A stretch of 64,000 nt of DNA from Pseudacidovorax sp. RU35E (GTDB lineage: Bacteria; Pseudomonadota; Gammaproteobacteria; Burkholderiales; Burkholderiaceae_C): positions 1-64,000 of the forward strand of contig NZ_FTMY01000010.1 of NCBI RefSeq assembly GCF_900156165.1, given 5' to 3'. Position 1 is the first letter of the stretch. Each line of letters begins with the position of its first letter. The notes beneath the pieces are model-generated. The model searched no databases, was not told the origin of the DNA, and saw only the letters and a program-made list of their open reading frames with translations. The translations under genes and the position numbers were made by a program. Below, one piece after another: positions 54,452 to 63,572 of the stretch.

Positions 54452-55156
54452 ATGGCTTCCCAGGATTTCGTCTTTGCGCCGGCACCGGTGGTGTCGGTTC
54501 CCGTGGCGGGCAGCGCCGCGCGCTTCCCGATCCATCGCATCTACTGCGTCGGTCGCAACTACGAGGAGCATGCCAAGGAGATGGGCTTCACCGGCCGCGA
54601 GCCGCCCTTCTTCTTCATGAAGCCTGCCGATGCGGCCGTGGTGGTCGATGCCGGCACCACCGGCACCGCGGCTTACCCCACGCTGACCAAGAACCTGCAC
54701 CACGAGATCGAGCTGGTGGTGGCCATCGGCACCGGCGGCAAGAACATCGCTGCGGCCGATGCGCACAAGCACATCTTCGGCTACGCCGTGGGCCTGGACA
54801 TGACCCGCCGCGACCTGCAGAACGACATGAAGAAGCAGGGCCGCCCCTGGGACATCGGCAAGAGCTTCGAGCAGAGCGCGCCCATCGGCCCGATCGTGCC
54901 CAAGGCCGAGGCCGGCGACATCGAGAAGGCCGCTATCTCGCTGCAGGTCAATGGCGCCGACCGCCAGCGCAGCAACGTGAGCCAGCTGATCTGGAACATC
55001 GCCGAAACCATTGAGCACCTGTCGGCCGCCTGGGAGCTGCAGCCCGGCGACCTGATCTACACGGGCACGCCCGAAGGCGTGGCCGCCGTCGTGCAGGGCG
55101 ACCTGCTCGAAGGCGAGGTGGCCGGCCTGCCGCGCCTGTCCGTGCGCATCGGCTGA
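54452..55156 (+). CDS. Fumarylacetoacetate hydrolase family protein, probably fumarylpyruvate hydrolase
   Basis: The 234-residue protein is a single FAH domain: IYCVGRNYEEHAKEMG, PPFFFMKPADAAV, metal ligands in HHEIELVVAIG and GYAVGLDMTRRD, then GDLIYTGTPEGVA. True fumarylacetoacetases are nearly twice as long, with an extra N-terminal domain. The short form and the neighbouring isomerase therefore favour fumarylpyruvate from the gentisate pathway. No gentisate dioxygenase gene is in the window. Confidence 0.85.
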   Translation: MASQDFVFAPAPVVSVPVAGSAARFPIHRIYCVGRNYEEHAKEMGFTGREPPFFFMKPADAAVVVDAGTTGTAAYPTLTKNLHHEIELVVAIGTGGKNIAAADAHKHIFGYAVGLDMTRRDLQNDMKKQGRPWDIGKSFEQSAPIGPIVPKAEAGDIEKAAISLQVNGADRQRSNVSQLIWNIAETIEHLSAAWELQPGDLIYTGTPEGVAAVVQGDLLEGEVAGLPRLSVRIG

Positions 55157-55181
55157 CCGGCGACCCAGGAGCCGCCACCCC

Positions 55182-55730
55182 ATGTTCGAGCGACCCCGCA
55201 TCCAGCACTGCAAGGCCTGCGGCACCGCGGTGGTCTACCGCCTGCCCGACGACGGTGACACGCGCGAGCGTGCCGTCTGCCCGGCCTGCGGCACCATCCA
55301 CTACGAGAACCCGCTGAACGTCGTGGGCACGGTGCCGGTGCTGGGCACGCGCGTGCTGCTGTGCAAGCGCAACATCGAGCCGCGCTGGGGCAAGTGGACG
55401 CTGCCGGCCGGCTTCATGGAGCTGGGCGAGACCACCGCCGACGGCGCCGCGCGCGAGACGGTCGAAGAGGCCGGCGCCCAGTTCAAGATGGGCGAGCTCT
55501 TCGCCCTCATGAACGTGATGCGCGTCGGGCAGGTCCACCTGTTCTACCTGGCCGAGCTGCAGAGCGACCGCTTCGACCCCGGCCACGAGACCATCGAGGC
55601 GCGCCTCTTCGAAGAGGACGAGATCCCCTGGGACGAGATCGCCTTCCGCACCGTGCGCGAGGCGCTGCGCTGCTTCTTCGAGGACCGGCGCGCCGGCCGC
55701 TTCCAGTTCCACACCCTGGACATCCAGTGA
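55182..55730 (+). CDS. Nudix hydrolase with N-terminal zinc ribbon
   Basis: The 182-residue protein begins with a zinc ribbon (CKACG ... CPACGTIHYENP, residues about 10-42), then a Nudix domain with the box GFMELGETTADGAARETVEEAGA (G-x5-E-x7-RE-x2-EE-x-G). The layout resembles zinc-ribbon NADH-pyrophosphatase relatives but is shorter. The substrate is unknown. The creA ATG overlaps its TGA stop. Confidence 0.87.
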   Translation: MFERPRIQHCKACGTAVVYRLPDDGDTRERAVCPACGTIHYENPLNVVGTVPVLGTRVLLCKRNIEPRWGKWTLPAGFMELGETTADGAARETVEEAGAQFKMGELFALMNVMRVGQVHLFYLAELQSDRFDPGHETIEARLFEEDEIPWDEIAFRTVREALRCFFEDRRAGRFQFHTLDIQ

Positions 55731-56200
55731 TGCGTCTTCGCCTGATCCTTCCCCTCTTGCTCGCCCTGGTGGCCGGCCTGGCCCACGCGGACAAGGTGGG
55801 CGAGGTGAGCACGGCCTTCAAGCTCATCGGCCCGGACCACAAGGTCGTGGTCGAGGCCTATGACGACCCCAAGGTCACGGGCGTGACCTGCTACACCTCG
55901 CGCGCCCGCACCGGCGGCTTGTCGGGCGCGGTGGGCCTGGCCGAGGACAAGGCCGAGGCCTCCATCGCCTGCCGCCAGGTCGGCCCCATCGCCATCGCCC
56001 AGGCGCTGCCGCAGCAAGAAGAGGTCTACAGCGAGCGGCAGTCGATCCTGTTCAAGCGGCTGCGCGTCGTGCGCATGGTGGATGCCAAGCGCAACACGCT
56101 GGTCTACCTCACCTATTCCGACCGGCTGATCGACGGCTCGCCCACCAACGCGGTCACCGCCGTGCCGGTGGACCGGGGCACGCCCATTCCACTCAGGTAA
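55730..56200 (+). CDS. creA: CreA family periplasmic protein
   Basis: The 156-residue exported protein has a signal peptide (MRLRLILPLLLALVAGLAHA) and the CreA domain: KVGEVSTAFKLIGPDHKVVVEAYDDPKVTGVTCYTSRARTGG, then AEASIACRQVGPI. The two cysteines (about 52 and 84) may form a disulfide. Its function is unknown. It is translationally coupled to the Nudix gene and lies 12 bases before an ABC exporter. Confidence 0.88.
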   Translation: MRLRLILPLLLALVAGLAHADKVGEVSTAFKLIGPDHKVVVEAYDDPKVTGVTCYTSRARTGGLSGAVGLAEDKAEASIACRQVGPIAIAQALPQQEEVYSERQSILFKRLRVVRMVDAKRNTLVYLTYSDRLIDGSPTNAVTAVPVDRGTPIPLR

Positions 56201-56212
56201 GGCCGCGCGGCG

Positions 56213-57961
56213 ATGGCGACGTCGTCTCCCGCGCGCGCCGTCCGCGAGCTCTACCAGGCGCTCTGGCGCCATGCGGAGGGCGTGCGCACGCATCTGGTGG
56301 GCGCGACCACGCTCATCTCGGCCTCGCAGCTCATCCGCCTGACCCTGCCCTGGCTGGCCGGCCGCGCCATCGACACGCTGCAGCGCGGCGACATCGCCGG
56401 CTCGGCCCGCTGGATTCTGCTGCTGCTGGGCATCTACCTTGTCTCCTGGATGCTGCACGGGCCCGGCCGCGTGCTGGAGCGCAACGTGGGCCTGCGCGTG
56501 CGCGAACGGGTGGCCGACCAGCTCTATGCCCGCATCGCGGCTGCGCCCTTGGTGTGGCGCGACGGCCACCATTCCGGCGAACTGCAGCACCGCGTGCACC
56601 AGGCCAGCCGCGCGCTGTCGGACTTCACGCAGAACCAGTTCGTCTACGTGCAGAACGCCTTCAGCTTCATCGGGCCGCTGGTGGCGCTGGCGCTGCTGGC
56701 GCCGGCCAGCGGGCTGATCGCGCTGGTGGGCTTCGTCGCCATCGCGTTCGTCATCGTGCGCTTCGACCGCACGCTGATGCAGCTGGCCCGCGCCGAGAAC
56801 GACGCCGACCGGCGCTATGCCGCGGCCCTGTTCGACTTCATCGGCAATGCCGGCACGGTGATCGGCCTGCGGCTGCAGGCGGCCTCGCGCCGGCTGCTCG
56901 GCCGGCGCATGGGCGCGGTGTCGGCGCCGCTCAAGCGGGCGGTGGTGGTGAACGAGGGCAAATGGTTCGCCGTCGACCTGCTGGGCCTTGGCCTGACCTG
57001 GGCGCTGGTCATGGAATACGTCTGGCAGAACCGGGTGCCCGGCCAGCCGGTGATGCTGGGCACCGTGTTCATGATCTACCAGTACGCGCAACAGGCCGCG
57101 TCGGTGGTGGGCTCGATGGCGGCCAACTTCCAGAGCTTTGCGCGCATGCACACCGACTGGGGCAGCGCCGCGCCGATCTGGGCCGCGCCGGGCGATCCGT
57201 CGCAGCCCGTGCCGCCCGTGGACGCCCAGGCCAGCTGGGTCACGCTGGCACTGCAGGACATGCAATGGCGCTATGCGGATGGCAGCCGCGGCCACGGCCT
57301 GCAGGGCATCGACCTGCAGTTGCGCCGCGGCAGCCGGGTGGCGCTGGTCGGCCCGAGCGGCGGCGGCAAGAGCACGCTGCTGCGGGTGCTGGCCGGGCTG
57401 TACGCGCCCCAGGCCGGCACCCTCCTGCGCGACGGCCGTCCGATCGACTGGGCCGATCTGCGCCAGATGGCCACCCTGATTCCCCAGGAGGCCGAGGTCT
57501 TCGAGGCCAGCGTGCGCGAGAACCTGGACTTCGGCGACGCCCGGCCCGAGGCCGAGCTGCACGCCGCTGCCGCGGCCAGCGCCTTCGACGAGGTGCTGGC
57601 GCGGCTGCCGCAGGGCCTGGACAGCCCGCTGACCGAGCGCGGCTTCAACCTGTCCGGGGGCCAGCGTCAGCGCCTGGCCCTGGCCCGCGGCGCACTGGCC
57701 GCCACAGGCAGTTCGCTGCTGCTATTGGACGAACCGACCAGCGCGCTGGACGGCGCCACCGAGGCCCAGGTGCTCGACCGGCTCTCGGCCGCCTTCCCAC
57801 AGGCCTGCGTGGTCGCTTCCATCCACCGGCTGGCGCTGCTCGGCCGCTTCGACACCGTCGTGCTGATGGAGGCGGGTCGGGTGGCCGACGCCGGTCCGCG
57901 CGAGGTGGTGCTGGCCCGCCATCCAGCGCTGGCGGCCCAGGTGGCCGGCGCGTCGACGTGA
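56213..57961 (+). CDS. ABC exporter (fused membrane and ATPase domains)
   Basis: The 582-residue half-transporter has six membrane spans in about residues 30-320 (LIRLTLPWLAGRAIDTLQRGD opening) and an ATPase domain. The ATPase shows Walker A GPSGGGKSTLL (near 380), signature LSGGQRQRLALARG and Walker B LLLLDEPTSALD; the switch His is in SIHRL. It should dimerize. The N-terminal domain resembles ABC exporters for lipids or drugs; the substrate is unknown. Confidence 0.88.
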   Translation: MATSSPARAVRELYQALWRHAEGVRTHLVGATTLISASQLIRLTLPWLAGRAIDTLQRGDIAGSARWILLLLGIYLVSWMLHGPGRVLERNVGLRVRERVADQLYARIAAAPLVWRDGHHSGELQHRVHQASRALSDFTQNQFVYVQNAFSFIGPLVALALLAPASGLIALVGFVAIAFVIVRFDRTLMQLARAENDADRRYAAALFDFIGNAGTVIGLRLQAASRRLLGRRMGAVSAPLKRAVVVNEGKWFAVDLLGLGLTWALVMEYVWQNRVPGQPVMLGTVFMIYQYAQQAASVVGSMAANFQSFARMHTDWGSAAPIWAAPGDPSQPVPPVDAQASWVTLALQDMQWRYADGSRGHGLQGIDLQLRRGSRVALVGPSGGGKSTLLRVLAGLYAPQAGTLLRDGRPIDWADLRQMATLIPQEAEVFEASVRENLDFGDARPEAELHAAAAASAFDEVLARLPQGLDSPLTERGFNLSGGQRQRLALARGALAATGSSLLLLDEPTSALDGATEAQVLDRLSAAFPQACVVASIHRLALLGRFDTVVLMEAGRVADAGPREVVLARHPALAAQVAGAST

Positions 57962-58055
57962 CGAGCGGGAACGCCGGCGCCGACAGCGGCCCCACTTCGC
58001 AAACCCACACAATTCGGCCCTGAACCCTGGCCCTGCCAACTGCTCCAAGCGCCTC

Positions 58056-58793
58056 ATGTTCAATCCCATTTCCCTGCTGCGCCGTCGCCTGCGGCCTGGG
58101 CGCCCCGTGTCCGCGGGCTGGGCCGCCTGGGTGGGCGGCAGCCTGATGCTGGCGGCCAGCCTCGCCTTCTCCGCCCCCGCCCACCGGGCGCCGGCCAAGA
58201 CCAGCAAGCCCACCACGGCCAAGCCGGCCGCCAAACCGGCAGCCACCAAGAACCGGCAGGCCACGCCGACACGCAATGCCTCGCGGGCCCGCCCTGCGCA
58301 GGCGGGCCGCCAGGCCAACGTCCGCGGTCGCCAGGCCCCGGCGAAGAAAGGCCGGTCGGTCGCCCGGCATGCGGCGCCCGCGGCCGCCGCTGCAGCCGGC
58401 GCGGCGGCCCTCAGCGCCACGCCGGGTGAGATGCCCCGCTTTGCCGCACCGGCGCCGGGCACCGTGCTCCAGGCCTTCGATGGCGAACAGAACAAGGGCA
58501 TCGACATCGCCGGCCGCGCGGGCGACCCCGTGGCCGCTGCGGCCGATGGCAAGGTGGCCTTCGTCGGGACCGAACTCGCCGGCTATGGGCGGACGGTGAT
58601 CGTCGAGCATGGCGGCCAGGTCATCAGCGCCTATGCCCACGTGCGCAACATCCGGGTGCGCGAACAGCAGATGGTGCGCAAAGGCGACGTGATCGCCGAG
58701 ATCGACGAAGGCAATGCCGGAGAGAGCCGTCTGCATTTCGAGATCCGCCGCCAGGGGGTGGCCGTCGATCCCCAGCAGTACATGACTCCGTAG
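58056..58793 (+). CDS. NlpD-like LytM-domain protein (degenerate M23)
   Basis: The 245-residue protein has an N-terminal membrane anchor or signal (WAAWVGGSLMLAASLAF, about residues 23-40), a basic Ala/Lys/Pro linker of about 80 residues, and a C-terminal LytM domain from about residue 130. The zinc ligands of active M23 peptidases are lost: the first motif is NKGIDIAG and the last is SRLHFEIR, exactly as in E. coli NlpD. It is therefore likely to activate an amidase rather than cut murein. It lacks the LysM domain and lipobox of NlpD. Confidence 0.85.
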   Translation: MFNPISLLRRRLRPGRPVSAGWAAWVGGSLMLAASLAFSAPAHRAPAKTSKPTTAKPAAKPAATKNRQATPTRNASRARPAQAGRQANVRGRQAPAKKGRSVARHAAPAAAAAAGAAALSATPGEMPRFAAPAPGTVLQAFDGEQNKGIDIAGRAGDPVAAAADGKVAFVGTELAGYGRTVIVEHGGQVISAYAHVRNIRVREQQMVRKGDVIAEIDEGNAGESRLHFEIRRQGVAVDPQQYMTP

Positions 58794-58896
58794 ATCCTGC
58801 GCGGTGCACTGGTGCGCGAGGACCGCCCGCCCCGCACCAACCTGAGGCGAAGGCTCGGCACGCAATTTGCAAGAAATTGTGTCAAGAGTCTTCTCC

Positions 58897-61800
58897 ATGT
58901 CGAATTTCCTCTCGCGCCGCCTCGGCCGCCTCAGCGTCGGCCGCAAGCTGTTGGTCATCTACCTGCTGGACCTCACCGCGGTGATCTTCATCAGCGGCAT
59001 CCTGATCAACGAGAAGTTCATTGCCATCGACTTCGGCCGCAAGGAGGCAGCCGGCAGTGCCTACATCGCCGGGCTGCGACCCACCCTGATGGCCCTGGCC
59101 GGCTGGCAGGGCGCCCGCGCGGCGGACGACGACGCGCTGGCGCAGGTGGAGCGCCAGTGGGGCGACGGGCTGCAGAGCAGCGACGCGAGTGCGCATTTCC
59201 GTCGTGACGTCCAGGCCTTCGAGAGTGCTTCCGGACCCGCACGCAATGCAGCCGCGCAGGCCGCACTCGACAGCGGCCGGGCGCTGGTCACGCGCGTGGG
59301 CAACCAGTCCAACCTGATCCTCGATCCGGATCTGGACAGCTACTACACCATGTCGCTGCTGCTGCTGCGCTTTCCGGAGCTGATGGAGCTGGGGGCCGCG
59401 ATGCGCAGCCAGCTCGTGGCCCACCGCGAGACGCTCACCCTGCTGGAGCGCACCGAGTCCAATACGCGCTTCTTCATCCTGGAGGGGCGGCTGGACACCG
59501 TCACCGCCGCCATCCGCAGCGACTATGGCGAAGCCTTCGCCGCCGCCCGCGGCCCACTCGCGGGCGCGCTGGACGACTCGCGCCAACGGTTGCTGGCCGC
59601 CATCGAGGACTTCCGCCGCGCCGCCCGCGTCGCGCAGGAGCAGGACAACGCCCCGATGGCCGCCTTCGCCGCCGCCCAGCAGACCCTGTTCGCCCGCCTC
59701 GATGAAGCCTGGGGCGCCACGACCCAGGAGATGGCCAGCCTGCTGGCCGTGCGCGAGCATGGCTTCTTCACGCGCATGTGGCTGCACCTGGGCACCGCGC
59801 TGTTCCTGCTGATGCTGATCCTGACCGCTGTGTTCTACGTGGCGCGCCAGATCTCGCAACCACTGCGCCGCCTCTCGGACGTGGTGGACACGGTGCGCCG
59901 CACCGGTGACCACACCCTGCGCGCCAGCTGGGAGAGCGGCGACGAGATCGGCCGGCTGGTGCTCGGCTTCAACGACATGCTGGCCCAGCTCGACCGCGAA
60001 CGCCGCATTCAGCAGGAGCTGGCGGCCTCGGCGCGGGCGGCCGATGCGCAGCGCGAGCTGGTCGAGGCGATCCCGATCCCGCTGATGGTCACGGCGATTC
60101 CCGGCCACGAAGTGCTCAATGCCAATGCGCCGGCCCAGGCCTGGCTGGGCGGCCGCTCGCAGGACCCGTGGGCGCAGGGCCTGGAGCCCAGTGTGCGTGC
60201 GCGCTTCTTCCAGCAACTGGCCGACCGCCGCGCGGTGGACGAGTTCGAGGTGCGCTGGCATGGCGGTGGCGCACCGGGCTGGGCCGTGCTGTCGGCCCGG
60301 CTCATCCACTACCAGGGCCAGGCGGCGATGCTCACCGCCTTCACGCCCATCAACCAGCTCAAGCACATGGAGCAGCGGCTCAAGCTGTGGGCCAAGGTCT
60401 TCGAGGCCTCGTCCGAGGGCATCCTGATCATCAACCCCGAGCACGCCATCATCACGGTGAACAACGCGCTGTGCCGCGGCACGGGGCACGACCTGGCGGA
60501 CCTGGTGGGTCAGAGCCCCGCCCTGCTGCTGGCCGACGACGGTGCCCAGCTGCGCACGCTCTGGCCGGTGCTGGACAAGCGCGGCGCCTGGCAGGGTGAG
60601 GTGCTCATGCGCCGACGTGACGGCCACGCCTATCCGGCGTGGATCGTGGCCAGCGTGGTGCGCGACGGACCGGACCGCATCTCGCACTACATCTTCACCT
60701 CCATCGACATCAGCGATCGCAAGCGCAGCGAGGAACGCATCCGCTACCTGGCGCTGCACGACGTGCTCACCGGCCTGCCCAACCGCTCGCTGTGCGCGGA
60801 GCGCCTGCGCGAGGCCATCGACCGCGCGCAGGCCGCCGGGCGCGGCGTGGGCGTGCTCTTCATCGATCTGGACCGGTTCAAGAACATCAACGACTCCCTG
60901 GGCCACCACGTGGGCGACGCGCTGCTGCGCTCGGTGGCCCAGCGCTTTGCCGACTCGGTGCGGCAGGTGGACACCGTCAGCCGCCTGGGCGGCGACGAGT
61001 TCATGGTGATCCTGGACGGCGTGCGTGGCAGCGACGAACTGCAGGCGGTGGTCGAACAGCGCATCCTGCCCGCCGTGCGCGATCCGCACGAGGTGCACGG
61101 CTCGCGCCTGTACGTCTCGTGCAGCGTGGGCATGGCCATGTACCCGGAGGACGGCGCCGACATCGACACGCTCATGCGCCATGCGGACATGGCGATGTAC
61201 GACAGCAAATCCAGCGGCCGTGACACGGCCCGCTTCTTCACGCCGGCCATGAATGCGCGCGCACAGCAGCGCCAGCAGGTCGAGTCCTGCCTTCGCCACG
61301 CCATCGAACGCGGCGAGCTGTGGCTGGCCTACCAGCCTCGCATCGAAGCGCAGTCCGGGCGCATCATCGGCGTGGAGGCACTTCTGCGCTGGCACAGCCC
61401 CGAGCTGGGCGCCGTGCCGCCGGCCGAGTTCATCCCCATTGCCGAGGAAAGCGGGCAGATCGTGGCGCTGGGCGACTGGGTGATCCAGCAGGCCTGCGCT
61501 CAGCACGACGCATGGCGGCGCAGCGGCCTGGGTGAGCTGACGGTCTCGCTCAACATGTCGGCCGTGCAGCTGCGCACCAGCGGCGTGCCCGAGGTGCTGC
61601 GCGCCGCACTCGCCGCCCACCAGGTCAATCCGGCGCACCTGGAAGTGGAACTGACCGAATCCACGCTGATGGAGACGGCCGAAGAGACGATGGCCCAGTT
61701 GCATGCCCTCAAGGCGCTGGGCCTGACGCTGTCCATCGACGACTTCGGCACGGGCTACTCGAACCTCAACTACCTCAACCGCTTCCCCATCGACAAGCTC

Positions 61801-62067
61801 AAGATCGACCGCTCCTTCGTGCAGCAGATGCTGGAGGACCCGGCGCAGCTGGCCATCGCGCGGGCCATCATCGGCCTGGGTCACACGCTGGGCCTGCGCG
61901 TGGTGGCCGAAGGCGTGGAGCGGCCGGAGCATGTCCAGATGCTTCATGCCGCACGCTGCGACGAACTGCAGGGCTTCCATTTCGGCCGGCCCATGCCGCC
62001 GGCGGAACTGGAGCGCTGGCTGCGCAGCCACAAACAACCGTTGGAGTTGGCAGAGGCCTGCGGCTGA
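58897..62067 (+). CDS. Membrane GGDEF-EAL protein with HAMP and PAS domains
   Basis: The 1056-residue protein has a first membrane helix (about 20-40), a periplasmic sensor of about 250 residues, a second helix (about 295-318), HAMP (about 320-375), two PAS-like segments (about 390-620), GGDEF and EAL. Cyclase site RLGGDEF (near 698) and inhibitory site RQVD are intact. The phosphodiesterase set is also complete: EALLRW (near 826), SLNMS, DDFGTGYSN, KIDRSFV and AEGVERPEH. It may both make and break c-di-GMP. The ATG at 58897 follows AAGAG; an upstream TTG is weaker. Confidence 0.92.
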   Translation: MSNFLSRRLGRLSVGRKLLVIYLLDLTAVIFISGILINEKFIAIDFGRKEAAGSAYIAGLRPTLMALAGWQGARAADDDALAQVERQWGDGLQSSDASAHFRRDVQAFESASGPARNAAAQAALDSGRALVTRVGNQSNLILDPDLDSYYTMSLLLLRFPELMELGAAMRSQLVAHRETLTLLERTESNTRFFILEGRLDTVTAAIRSDYGEAFAAARGPLAGALDDSRQRLLAAIEDFRRAARVAQEQDNAPMAAFAAAQQTLFARLDEAWGATTQEMASLLAVREHGFFTRMWLHLGTALFLLMLILTAVFYVARQISQPLRRLSDVVDTVRRTGDHTLRASWESGDEIGRLVLGFNDMLAQLDRERRIQQELAASARAADAQRELVEAIPIPLMVTAIPGHEVLNANAPAQAWLGGRSQDPWAQGLEPSVRARFFQQLADRRAVDEFEVRWHGGGAPGWAVLSARLIHYQGQAAMLTAFTPINQLKHMEQRLKLWAKVFEASSEGILIINPEHAIITVNNALCRGTGHDLADLVGQSPALLLADDGAQLRTLWPVLDKRGAWQGEVLMRRRDGHAYPAWIVASVVRDGPDRISHYIFTSIDISDRKRSEERIRYLALHDVLTGLPNRSLCAERLREAIDRAQAAGRGVGVLFIDLDRFKNINDSLGHHVGDALLRSVAQRFADSVRQVDTVSRLGGDEFMVILDGVRGSDELQAVVEQRILPAVRDPHEVHGSRLYVSCSVGMAMYPEDGADIDTLMRHADMAMYDSKSSGRDTARFFTPAMNARAQQRQQVESCLRHAIERGELWLAYQPRIEAQSGRIIGVEALLRWHSPELGAVPPAEFIPIAEESGQIVALGDWVIQQACAQHDAWRRSGLGELTVSLNMSAVQLRTSGVPEVLRAALAAHQVNPAHLEVELTESTLMETAEETMAQLHALKALGLTLSIDDFGTGYSNLNYLNRFPIDKLKIDRSFVQQMLEDPAQLAIARAIIGLGHTLGLRVVAEGVERPEHVQMLHAARCDELQGFHFGRPMPPAELERWLRSHKQPLELAEACG

Positions 62068-62096
62068 GCGCAGCCGCGGCGGTGTCGGCATTGGCC

Positions 62097-63572
62097 TCAG
62101 CTGGTCGAGGGGGGAATCGTGCCCGGAGCTCGCAACCAGTCCGCCTCCCAGCCCCCGCCCAGCGCTTGGATCAGCGCCACGGCCGACGCCTGTCGCGACA
62201 GCTGAACGTTCAGCAGACTGCGGCGCGCGCTCAGGGCCGAGGCCTGGGCCGTCACCACCTCGGTGTAGCTCACTTGGCCCGCGCGGTAGCGGTTGAGGAT
62301 CTGCTGCTCCGTCAGGTCTGCCGCTTCCGAGGCCTGGCGCAGCAGCACCGCCTGTTCGCCCAGCGCCGCGGCGCTGCTGAGCTGGTCTTCCACCGCCTGG
62401 AAGGCCGTGAGCACCGACTGTCGGTAGCCGGCCACGGCGCCCTGGTAGGCCGCGCCGGCCGCATCGACCTGGGCGGCGATGGCGCCGCCGTCGAACACCG
62501 TCTGGGCGGCCGAGAGGCCCAGCGCCCACAGCAGGTTGGAGGCATTGAACAGGTCCCCCACCCGGCTTGCGCTGCCGGTGACCGAGGCCGTGAGGTTGAG
62601 GCTGGGGAAGTACGCGCTGCGGGCGATGCCGATCTGCGCATTGGCCCGCGCCATGGCGCGCTCGGCGGCCGCGATGTCGGGCCGGCGCTGCAGCAGTTCG
62701 GCCGGCAGGCTGAGCGGCACGGCGGGCACCACGGGCAGCCAGTCGGCCTGGGGCGCGATGCGGAAGTCGGCCGGCGCCACGCCCACCAGCACGGCGATCG
62801 CATGCTCCAGCACGGCCCGGTCGCGCACGAGGCCGGCCCGGTCGGAGCGCGCATTGACCAGTTGCGTTTGGGCCTGCAGCACGTCGGTCTGCGCCGCGAT
62901 GCCGGCCTGGTAGCGGTTGCGGGTGATGGTGAGCGATCGCTCGTAGCCTTCGAGCGTGCGGTCCAGCAGCGCGATCTCGGCGTCGCTGGCACGCAGTTGC
63001 AGGTAGTTGGTGGCCAGCGAGCCCAGGGCTGACAGCCGGGCGGCAGCCAGGTCGGCCTGGCTCACCTGAGCACTGGCGCTGGCACTGTCGACCGACAGGC
63101 GCAGCCGGCCCCAGAGGTCCGGCTCCCAGCTGGCCGTGAGGCCCGCCGAGAAGGCGTTGGATGGCCGCGTGCCGTTGTCGCTCTTCACCGGCCCGCTGCG
63201 GCGACCGCTGCCGCTGGCGGTGAGCGCCGGCAGCAGCGAGGCCCGCTGCTCGCGCACCAGCGCCTGCGCCTGGCTGTAGGCCGCGACGGCCACCGCGATG
63301 TTCTGGTTATTCACCTGCACCCGCTCGGCCAGCGCGTCGAGCTGAGGGTCGTCGAAGCGCTTCCACCAGGGGCCCTTGTCCAACGCGTCGCCGGGCGTGG
63401 CGGGCAACCAGCCGGCCGCGGCTGGCGCTTCCTTGAAGGCGGCAGGCATCGCGTCCGTCGGCGGCGCATAGCGCGGCCCCACGGCGCAGCCGGCCAGCAG
63501 GACGGCCGCGGGCGCGGCCAGCAGCAGTTGCCGGCGCGCAAGGAAGGCGGAAGGAGCAAGGCGGGTCTTCAT
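62097..63572 (-). CDS. RND efflux outer-membrane lipoprotein, NodT/OprM family
   Basis: The 491-residue outer-membrane factor forms the TolC-type exit duct. It has a lipoprotein signal with lipobox LLAGC (Cys near residue 29) and two outer-membrane-efflux repeats ([21 protein letters not shown] ... and [33 protein letters not shown]). It starts within the stop codon of the RND pump gene (ATGA), so it is the last gene of that efflux operon. Confidence 0.94.
   Translation of the reverse strand: MKTRLAPSAFLARRQLLLAAPAAVLLAGCAVGPRYAPPTDAMPAAFKEAPAAAGWLPATPGDALDKGPWWKRFDDPQLDALAERVQVNNQNIAVAVAAYSQAQALVREQRASLLPALTASGSGRRSGPVKSDNGTRPSNAFSAGLTASWEPDLWGRLRLSVDSASASAQVSQADLAAARLSALGSLATNYLQLRASDAEIALLDRTLEGYERSLTITRNRYQAGIAAQTDVLQAQTQLVNARSDRAGLVRDRAVLEHAIAVLVGVAPADFRIAPQADWLPVVPAVPLSLPAELLQRRPDIAAAERAMARANAQIGIARSAYFPSLNLTASVTGSASRVGDLFNASNLLWALGLSAAQTVFDGGAIAAQVDAAGAAYQGAVAGYRQSVLTAFQAVEDQLSSAAALGEQAVLLRQASEAADLTEQQILNRYRAGQVSYTEVVTAQASALSARRSLLNVQLSRQASAVALIQALGGGWEADWLRAPGTIPPSTS

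Noticed and set aside
58201..58380. Lys/Ala/Pro-rich repeat-like stretch
   Set aside because: It is the low-complexity linker of the NlpD-like protein, not a DNA repeat array; no CRISPR-like spacing is present anywhere in the window.
58882..62529. 1215-codon minus-strand frame opposite the GGDEF-EAL gene
   Set aside because: Longest shadow in the window; no recognisable motif, and it runs through the outer-membrane-factor gene in another frame.
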